DNA of 49,390 nt. It comes from an uncultured Pseudomonadota bacterium (GTDB lineage Bacteria; Pseudomonadota; Gammaproteobacteria; Burkholderiales; Burkholderiaceae_C). Shown piece by piece: positions 44,187 to 49,390 of the stretch (positions within the stretch are counted from its first letter, which is position 1; every line of letters begins with the position of its first letter). The stretch spans positions 1 through 49,390 of the forward strand of contig CAMFIB010000010.1 of NCBI GenBank assembly GCA_945952465.1, read 5' to 3'. The position numbers were made by a program, and so were the translations under genes. Below the pieces are notes generated by a model that saw only the letters and a list, made by a program, of their open reading frames with translations, was not told where the DNA came from and searched no databases.

Positions 44187-45689
44187 CTAGCCGGCCTCCG
44201 TCGTCGGCGTGGTGGGCGCGGGGTCGCGCAGCCGCCAGGCGGCGATGAGCGCGATGGCACACAGTCCGGCCAGCATGAAGAACGACTCGTTGAAGGCCGC
44301 CAGCCGCGCGGGGCTGGTGGCGGGGTTGGTGAGCGAGTCGCCGTGCGCGGCGAGCCGCCACTCCAGCACGATGCCGCACAGACTCACCCCGGCCGCGCCG
44401 CCCAGCATGCGCAGGAAATTGATGGCGCTGGCGCCATGCGGAATCAGCCGCAGATCCAGCCCGCGCATCGCGCCGAGGTTGAGCGACGGCAAGATGAAAC
44501 CCAGCCCGATGCGCCCCAGCACCGACCACGCCGCCAGCAGCCACAGCGCGCTGCCCAGCGTGATGGTCGCCATGCCAGCAAAAGACGCCGCCAGCAGCAC
44601 CAGCCCGGCGCCGACCAGCACGCGGGTCGGCAATTTGTTGGTGAGCCGGCCCACGCCGCCGATGGTGACGGCCAGCACGATGCCGGCGGGCAGCAGAATG
44701 GCGCCGACGTGCGACGCGGCCAGCTTGAGGCCGAGCTGCATGTAGATCGGCAGCAGGTAGGTGGAGCCGAACAGCGCGGTGCCGTACACGAAGGCCACGA
44801 TGCTGCCCATCGCGAAGCTGCGGGAGCCGAACACCTCGAAGTTCATCAGCGGCTCTCGGCCGCGCTTTACCGCTGCGCGCTGCCACCACACGAAGGCGAT
44901 CAGCGCGGCCAGCGCGCCGCCGAGCAACGTGGCGGCCTGCACCGCCGAGCCGCCGTGCAACTCGACCAGCCCGTTCAGCAGGCACAGCGTGCCGGCGGTG
45001 CCCAGCAGCAGGCCGCGCCAGTCGAGCGCGCTGCCGCGGTTGGCCACCACGCCGCCGGGCGCGCTGGTGGGCACGTAGCGGATGGCCAGCCAGATCGACG
45101 CGATGCAGAACGGAATCACCATGAAGAAAATGGAGCGCCAGCCAAAGGCGTCCACCAGCAGGCCGCCGATGCTGGGGCCTATGGCTGGCGCCAGCACCAC
45201 GCCCATGCCGAACAGCCCGCTGGCGCGGCCCTGCTCGCTGGGCTCGAAGGCGCGCAGCATGATGATGGCGGGAATCGGCTGCACCACGCCGGCCGCCAGC
45301 CCTTCGGCCACGCGCGCGGCCAGCACCAGCGGGAAGTTGCCGGCCAGCCCGCCGACCAGGCCGCCGGCCATCAGCAGCAGCATGGTGCCGATGTAGGTCA
45401 TGCGGTAGCCGTAGCGCGACAGCAGCCACGGCGTGGTGAGCATGGAGACGGTCATCGCCACCATGAAGCCCGAGCTGACCCACTGCGCGCGTTCCTGGCC
45501 CAGCGTGAAGTGGTGGCTCATGTCGGGAATGGCCACGTTGACGATGGTCGACGACATGATCGACGCCATGGTTCCCACCATCACCGAGCCCAGCAGCAGC
45601 CAGCGGTAGCGCGCGCCGTGGCGGGCGCGCAGACCGGCGATGGTGGTGTCGTTCGCGGTTGAGGGTGGCGGCGGTGGGGCGTCTGGCAT
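44187..45689 (-). CDS. MFS multidrug efflux transporter, DHA2 (14-helix) type
   Basis: A 500-residue membrane protein resembling EmrB/QacA exporters. The first helix contains VGTMASIMSSTIVNVAIPDM, a DHA2 signature, and the antiporter motif C-like segment VLAPAIGPSIGGLLVDAFGW follows helix 5. About fourteen hydrophobic segments can be traced. The ATG at 45689 gives a short Pro-rich tail before helix 1. It is divergent from the aminotransferase gene, 81 bases away, and is followed without gap by the amidotransferase. No membrane-fusion partner (EmrA type) or regulator is adjacent, and the drug range is unknown. Confidence 0.9.
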   Translation of the reverse strand: MPDAPPPPPSTANDTTIAGLRARHGARYRWLLLGSVMVGTMASIMSSTIVNVAIPDMSHHFTLGQERAQWVSSGFMVAMTVSMLTTPWLLSRYGYRMTYIGTMLLLMAGGLVGGLAGNFPLVLAARVAEGLAAGVVQPIPAIIMLRAFEPSEQGRASGLFGMGVVLAPAIGPSIGGLLVDAFGWRSIFFMVIPFCIASIWLAIRYVPTSAPGGVVANRGSALDWRGLLLGTAGTLCLLNGLVELHGGSAVQAATLLGGALAALIAFVWWQRAAVKRGREPLMNFEVFGSRSFAMGSIVAFVYGTALFGSTYLLPIYMQLGLKLAASHVGAILLPAGIVLAVTIGGVGRLTNKLPTRVLVGAGLVLLAASFAGMATITLGSALWLLAAWSVLGRIGLGFILPSLNLGAMRGLDLRLIPHGASAINFLRMLGGAAGVSLCGIVLEWRLAAHGDSLTNPATSPARLAAFNESFFMLAGLCAIALIAAWRLRDPAPTTPTTEAG

Positions 45690-45770
45690 GGCGGCTGCCG
45701 CCCATTGTGCCGCGTGGGCGCAGGGCCATGGCCGCGGGCGGACAATGCACGCGACTGAAAGGATCGCGCC

Positions 45771-47123
45771 GTGGCCCTCGCTTCCGCTGTTTCGCCCGAT
45801 TTCTCGTTCGACCACCTCTGGCTGCCGTTCACGCCCAACCGCGGTTTCGCCGCCGAGCCGCGGGTCTTCACAGAGGCCGACGGCATGTTCTTCACCACGC
45901 ACGACGGCCGGCAGGTGCTCGACGGCATCTCCAGCCTGTGGTGCGTGGGGGCAGGACACAACCGCAAGCCGATCGCCGAGGCCATCACCGCGCAACTGCA
46001 CAAGCTGGACTACGCCACCGCCTTCCAGGCCGCGAGCGACGTGGCCTACAGGGCGGCCGAACGCATCGCCGCGCTGGCGCCGGGCGACCTGAACCGGGTG
46101 CTGTTCACCAACTCGGGTTCCGAGGCGGCCGACACCGCGCTCAAGCTGGCGCTGGCCTACCACCGCGCGCGCGGCGAGCCGCAGCGCACCGTCTTCATCG
46201 GCCGCGAGAAGGCTTATCACGGCGTGGGTTTCGGCGGCATGAGCGTGGGCGGCATTCCAGGCAACCGCAAGGCGTTTTCAGCCGCGCTGCTGCCGCGGGT
46301 GGACCACATCGCGCACATCCACGACGCCGAGCGCCACGCCTACATCCACCACGAACAGCCGGCCTGGCAGCACGACCCGCTGCAGGAGCTGGAGCAGCGC
46401 ATCCTGCCGCTGCACGACCCGGCCAACGTGGCGGCCGTCATCGTGGAGCCGGTGGCGGGCAGCGCGGGCTGGTATGTTCCGCCGCGCGGCTATTTGCAGC
46501 GGCTCAAGGAGATCTGCCACCGCCACGGCATCCTGCTGATCTTCGACGAAGTCATCACCGGTTTCGGCCGGCTGGGCCACGCCTTCGCCGCCCAGCATTT
46601 CGACGTGACGCCCGACATGATCACCTTCGCTAAATGCGTGACCAACGGCGTGATCCCGCTCGGCGGCGTGGTCGCGCGCGACGGCGTGTTCGACGCATTG
46701 CTCGACGCCCATGCCGCCGCGCCGCCGCACGCCGTGGAGTTCGCGCACGGCTACACCTACTCCGGCCACCCGGTGGCCTGCGCGGCGGCGATCGCCACGC
46801 TCGATTTGTTCGAGCACGAGGGCCTGTTCGAGCGCGCCGACCGCATGGGCCGTGTGCTGGGCGACGCGATGCACGGCCAGCTCAAGGGTTTGCCGCATGT
46901 GGTCGGCATCCGCACCTACGGGCTGGCCGGTGCGGTGGAACTGGCGCCCGGTGCCACGCCGGGCAAACGCGCCTACGAGGTGTTCCTGGATTGTTTCCGC
47001 CACGGCGTGCTGGTGCGGCCGGCGGGCGACAACATCGTGCTGTGCCCGCCCTATGTGGTGGAGGCCGGCCAGATCGGCCAGATGGTGGACGTGCTGGCTG
47101 CGGCGATCCGCGGCGTGCGCTGA
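45771..47123 (+). CDS. Class III aminotransferase (omega-amino acid:pyruvate type)
   Basis: A 450-residue PLP enzyme of the omega-amino acid/beta-alanine-pyruvate transaminase group. HLWLPFTPNR at the N-terminus is typical. NSGSEAADTALKLA binds the cofactor phosphate, LIFDEVITGFGRLG has Asp259 for the pyridine nitrogen, and MITFAKCVTNG has the Schiff-base Lys288. Y-YSGHPVACAAA closes the site. The start is GTG 45771. The natural amino donor cannot be told from sequence. It ends one base from the convergent ChaN-like gene. Confidence 0.92.
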   Translation: MALASAVSPDFSFDHLWLPFTPNRGFAAEPRVFTEADGMFFTTHDGRQVLDGISSLWCVGAGHNRKPIAEAITAQLHKLDYATAFQAASDVAYRAAERIAALAPGDLNRVLFTNSGSEAADTALKLALAYHRARGEPQRTVFIGREKAYHGVGFGGMSVGGIPGNRKAFSAALLPRVDHIAHIHDAERHAYIHHEQPAWQHDPLQELEQRILPLHDPANVAAVIVEPVAGSAGWYVPPRGYLQRLKEICHRHGILLIFDEVITGFGRLGHAFAAQHFDVTPDMITFAKCVTNGVIPLGGVVARDGVFDALLDAHAAAPPHAVEFAHGYTYSGHPVACAAAIATLDLFEHEGLFERADRMGRVLGDAMHGQLKGLPHVVGIRTYGLAGAVELAPGATPGKRAYEVFLDCFRHGVLVRPAGDNIVLCPPYVVEAGQIGQMVDVLAAAIRGVR

Positions 47124-47124
47124 A

Positions 47125-47988
47125 TCAGCTCTTCGCGGCCGGCTTCAAAGACTCCTTCAGTTCGGCGCAGTAGTCCTTGGCCGGCAGCGCCGGTGTGTGC
47201 CAGACGACGTCGAAACCCTGCGGCGTCTCGGCGGTGCTGACGCTCCCGTCGGCCATCAGCCGGACCGCCGTCACCCGAAGCCGGGGCGGCAGGTGGCGCG
47301 GCAGGCCCAGCCGGCGGTCCACATGGCCGCTGCCGGCCAGCACCAGCACCACCTGAGCGGCGTCGCGCCGTGCGGCCAGCGCGGCTTCGGCGGTTTGCGC
47401 CAGCGCCAGGTCGCGGGCAATCTGCACCCGCGTCATGGCCGGGAGCTGGGCGTCGGGCAGCAGGCGGCAGTGGCTTTCACGGATCAATTCGCGCTGCACG
47501 GTGAGGGCGTCCGGGTCGAGGCGGGCGTCGAGCGTGGCGTCTTTCATGGCGCCGCGCTGCGCGGCCCTGGGCAGGTTGCCGCCCAGCACCGGCACGCCGG
47601 CGCGCACGGCGGCCATCACGGCGGGGCCGTAGGCGGGCCAGGGCCAGCCGTCGGGCTGCCAGCGCAGCCGGTCCTGCACGTCGGCCTCGGGGGCGCCGGC
47701 CGGCAGGCCTTCGGTGGAGCCGCCCTGTTCGGCCATTTCCACCACCACCGCCGCGAGCTGGCCGCGGGCAGCCAGTGCCTCGATCACCTCGCGGTGGATG
47801 CGCTGGTGTTCGGGCGCGTCGTGCTGTTCGCCCAGCAGCATCAGGTCGGCCGGGCGCAGCGCCTCCACCTGCGCGGGGCTGACCAGCGGGGTGGCCTGCA
47901 CGGCCGGCGGTGCGGCGCAGCCGCCGAGGCCCCAGGCCAGGGCCAGCGCTGTTGCGCACACGAGCAGGAAAGGGCGGTCGGATGGCAT
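47125..47988 (-). CDS. ChaN family lipoprotein
   Basis: A 287-residue lipoprotein (lipobox LGGC) of the ChaN/DUF399 family, whose Campylobacter member binds haem and is linked to iron uptake. The family motif LLGEQHDAPEHQRIHREVI is followed by AVVVEMAEQGGS and, near the C-terminus, VLVLAGSGHVDRRLGLPRHL. The ATG at 47988 begins directly before the signal peptide. A longer frame starting at 48051 is rejected because it would run through the terminator at 48014-48039. Confidence 0.86.
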   Translation of the reverse strand: MPSDRPFLLVCATALALAWGLGGCAAPPAVQATPLVSPAQVEALRPADLMLLGEQHDAPEHQRIHREVIEALAARGQLAAVVVEMAEQGGSTEGLPAGAPEADVQDRLRWQPDGWPWPAYGPAVMAAVRAGVPVLGGNLPRAAQRGAMKDATLDARLDPDALTVQRELIRESHCRLLPDAQLPAMTRVQIARDLALAQTAEAALAARRDAAQVVLVLAGSGHVDRRLGLPRHLPPRLRVTAVRLMADGSVSTAETPQGFDVVWHTPALPAKDYCAELKESLKPAAKS

Positions 47989-48013
47989 GCGCCGATCGTA
48001 GCGCCGCCCCAGC

Positions 48014-48039
48014 AAAAAGGGACCCGCAGGTCCCTTTTT
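48014..48039 (-). terminator. Terminator after the DUF3567 gene
   Basis: A perfect 11-bp inverted repeat, AAAAAGGGACC (48014-48024) with GGTCCCTTTTT (48029-48039), around a four-base loop. On the minus strand the stem is followed by a T-run and lies between the stop of the DUF3567 gene and the ChaN start. The symmetrical A/T runs would allow action on both strands. Confidence 0.9.
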
Positions 48040-48064
48040 GCCCTTCACCACCGAGGTGATGCGT

Positions 48065-48346
48065 TCAGTGCATTACCACCGGGTTCTGCGCCAGGCCGGT
48101 GTAGCCCTCCAGCGTTTCTTCGACTTCCTCGGCGCTGGGCATGTTGAGCTGCCAGGCGCGTATCTGCTTGTGGAACAGCTCGGCCCAGGTGCCGTCGAGG
48201 TAGACCTCCTTGCCGGAGCGTTTGTCGACGATCTCGAAGCCATGGCGGGCCATGGCCGGGTGCAGGGCGGGCGGCGCGGTTTCGCTGGCGGCATCCGGCT
48301 GGATGTGCACCACGGCGAATGTTTCGGAGTCGTAGAGCATTTGCAT
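48065..48346 (-). CDS. DUF3567 family protein
   Basis: A 93-residue cytoplasmic protein of the DUF3567 family, known from Burkholderiales and without assigned function. The opening MQMLYDSETFAVVHI and the middle GFEIVDKRSGKEVYLDG match the family; it ends LAQNPVVMH. The ATG at 48346 is preferred over that at 48379 because the latter lies within a good -10 element, and the family usually begins MQMLY. A strong terminator follows. Confidence 0.83.
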   Translation of the reverse strand: MQMLYDSETFAVVHIQPDAASETAPPALHPAMARHGFEIVDKRSGKEVYLDGTWAELFHKQIRAWQLNMPSAEEVEETLEGYTGLAQNPVVMH

Positions 48347-48376
48347 GTTGTCGATCAGATCCACTGTTCTAGTCTC

Positions 48377-48404
48377 CATATAGCAACGTTCCACCGAGAT
48401 TCAA
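48377..48404 (-). promoter_or_regulatory. Putative promoter of the DUF3567 gene
   Basis: On the minus strand TTGAAT (48404-48399) and TATATG (48382-48377) are separated by 16 bases, and TGC before the second hexamer makes it an extended -10. Transcription would begin near 48370, leaving a leader of about 24 bases to the ATG at 48346. Confidence 0.5.
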
Positions 48405-48510
48405 GGTTGTCAGCCCGGAGGCGCCAGACGCCCACTTTGCAACCGCTTACATCCCAACCACAGGAGCGGACCCTTAACCACAAGAAGTCCTTGTAACCAC
48501 TTTCACTGCG

Positions 48511-49390
48511 TCAGGGCGTCTCCGAGCTTTCATACACCTGATCGACAAAATCGCCGCGGACTTGAGTCAATTTGATGCGTATGGGCAAAAAATTCAGGCT
48601 CGGTGCAAACCAAAGTTCAACCTTCTGGTCGAATTCGTGGCGCGGCGGGCGCACCAGGCGGATGGCCCGCACCTCGCCCGACCCCACACGAAGGTTCTCT
48701 TCTCCCGCCACCTCGAAGGTCCAGACCGCCGCATCGCGCGGTCCGGCCGTCTGCACCGAAACGGTGCTGCCGGCCGGGTAGCGGGCCGCATCGGCCGCCA
48801 GCAGCCCGGCCAGTTGAAACACCACGCTCAGCCGGTCCTGCGCGCCGGGCTGCAAGGCAACCTGCGGCGCGTTGCCGCTGAAGGTGATGAGGTTCTTCTC
48901 GCGCTCGAAGTGGGTGGCCTGCTCGCTGCGCGATTTGTCCGAGAACCGCGTGGGCGCCAGGCCCTGCGGCGTGAGCTGGCCGGTGCTGGTCTGCACGCGG
49001 CTGCCGAGCAGGAAGGCGCCGACCGTGAGCCGGGCATCGTAGCGGGCGCCGTCGGGCTTCCAGAGCAGCTCGGCGCTGGCGCTGTAGTTCAGGCCCTTGG
49101 CCATGCCGGCCACGTTGTATTTGAGCTTCACCGCGCCGGGCAACTGCACCGGCGGCGCGCTGGCGGCGGGCGGGCCAGCTTCCGGCGTGGGTGCGGAGGC
49201 CGGGGCCTGAGCGGCGGCCGCAGCCACAGCCGGTTCAGGCGCGGGTGGCGGGGCCGGCGTGGCGCTCGCGGCTGCTATATTTTCAGGAGCTGAAACGCCA
49301 GATTCGGCGCTGACTGTGGGCTGTTTTTGTTCCGAAACCGGGCTGTTGGCGGTGGTGGGGCGGCTGGGGGCTGCCGGCGCGGTGCGGCGC
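48511..49390 (-). CDS. DUF3108 domain-containing protein, 5' end outside the window (partial)
   Basis: The frame is open from the stop at 48511 to the window edge, so the gene starts further right. The C-terminal domain (encoded about 49130-48511) is DUF3108: KLKYNVAGMAKGLNYSASAE, GAFLLGSRVQTSTGQLTPQG, FSDKSRSEQATHFEREKN and a tail with VELWFAPSLNFLPIRIKL. The family is periplasmic or outer-membrane associated and of unknown function. Between the domain and the window edge the protein is a long Ala/Pro-rich linker, into which an R1 copy is inserted in antisense (PTVSAESGVSAPENIAAA). Internal GTG codons could be mistaken for starts. Confidence 0.88.
   Translation of the reverse strand, partial: RRTAPAAPSRPTTANSPVSEQKQPTVSAESGVSAPENIAAASATPAPPPAPEPAVAAAAAQAPASAPTPEAGPPAASAPPVQLPGAVKLKYNVAGMAKGLNYSASAELLWKPDGARYDARLTVGAFLLGSRVQTSTGQLTPQGLAPTRFSDKSRSEQATHFEREKNLITFSGNAPQVALQPGAQDRLSVVFQLAGLLAADAARYPAGSTVSVQTAGPRDAAVWTFEVAGEENLRVGSGEVRAIRLVRPPRHEFDQKVELWFAPSLNFLPIRIKLTQVRGDFVDQVYESSETP
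49271..49334 (+). repeat. R1 dispersed repeat, copy 6 (antisense in the DUF3108 gene)
   Basis: Contains CCAGATTCGGCGCTGACT, identical to the dprA copy, followed by GTGGGCTGTTTTTGTTCCG and preceded by GCTATATTTTCAGGAGCTGA. It lies opposite to the gene and stays open in that frame. Confidence 0.78.

Noticed and set aside
45690-46220. N-terminal extension of the MFS transporter through the divergent aminotransferase gene
   Set aside because: The extension is antisense to the well-supported aminotransferase and has no membrane or conserved sequence.
1-49390. CRISPR array, prophage, insertion sequence, tRNA or rRNA gene
   Set aside because: None was seen. The repeats present are dispersed single copies, there is no transposase, integrase or phage gene, and no tRNA-like cloverleaf or rRNA sequence was recognised.

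Overview
The window is a very GC-rich, densely packed, housekeeping-type stretch of bacterial chromosome. Gene content and order point to a betaproteobacterium of the order Burkholderiales, most likely Comamonadaceae. The supporting features are lysM-dprA-smg divergent from def-fmt, a single-chain fused indolepyruvate oxidoreductase under an Lrp/AsnC regulator, a gshA of the Thiobacillus/Burkholderiales type, DUF3567 and DUF3108 proteins, and two families of dispersed repeats. Genus cannot be fixed from this text. No rRNA, tRNA, CRISPR array, prophage or insertion sequence was seen. No stretch above 300 bases lacks a gene; the longest gap is 5324-5579 and holds a repeat copy and the yajC promoter.

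Layout. 1-1066: formaldehyde detoxification (end of frmA, then fghA). 1082-5323: Lrp/AsnC regulator divergent from indolepyruvate oxidoreductase, with a palindrome-rich control region between them. 5580-8772: yajC-secD-secF protein export operon closed by a strong terminator. 8875-11753 (minus): lysM protein, dprA, smg. 11899-14464: def-fmt-azlC-azlD with stop/start overlaps. 14570-19385: pgk, pyk, an esterase lipoprotein and fba. 19394-22050: a secreted hypothetical protein, then pfkA and a DUF72 gene on the minus strand. 22217-24751: isochorismatase-like hydrolase, purC, secreted esterase. 24741-26610 (minus): HExxH secreted protein and cnoX. 26673-29448: purE-purK-tsaC type genes. 29555-33656: two convergent GDSL lipoproteins, a SemiSWEET and dacB. 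33816-38181: tsaB-rimI-udg-pyrF-proA. 38302-42601: gshA-kup-gshB. 42773-47123: a small lipoprotein, a class II amidotransferase, a 14-TM-type MFS transporter and a class III aminotransferase. 47125-49390 (minus): ChaN-like lipoprotein, DUF3567 and a DUF3108 gene cut by the window edge.

Functional links. pgk, pyk, fba and pfkA lie within 7 kb and could supply a complete Embden-Meyerhof core. purC, purE and purK are spread over 6 kb. tsaC and tsaB serve the same tRNA t6A pathway. gshA and gshB flank a potassium transporter, and frmA-fghA at the left edge use the glutathione they make.

The best candidates for something undescribed are two repeat families found by reading across genes. R1 is about 60-70 bp, AT-richer than its surroundings, with six copies in both orientations; four are inside conserved protein-coding genes without breaking the frame. 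R2 is about 80 bp, with four copies, all in the direction of transcription and each at a gene junction. Three copies have a first stem whose sequence changes while base pairing is kept, and in two copies the right end is a G-run followed at once by the ATG of the next gene. A GDSL protein lacking its catalytic Asn and His, and a lipoprotein with a possible ADP-ribosyltransferase-like fold, are also worth checking.
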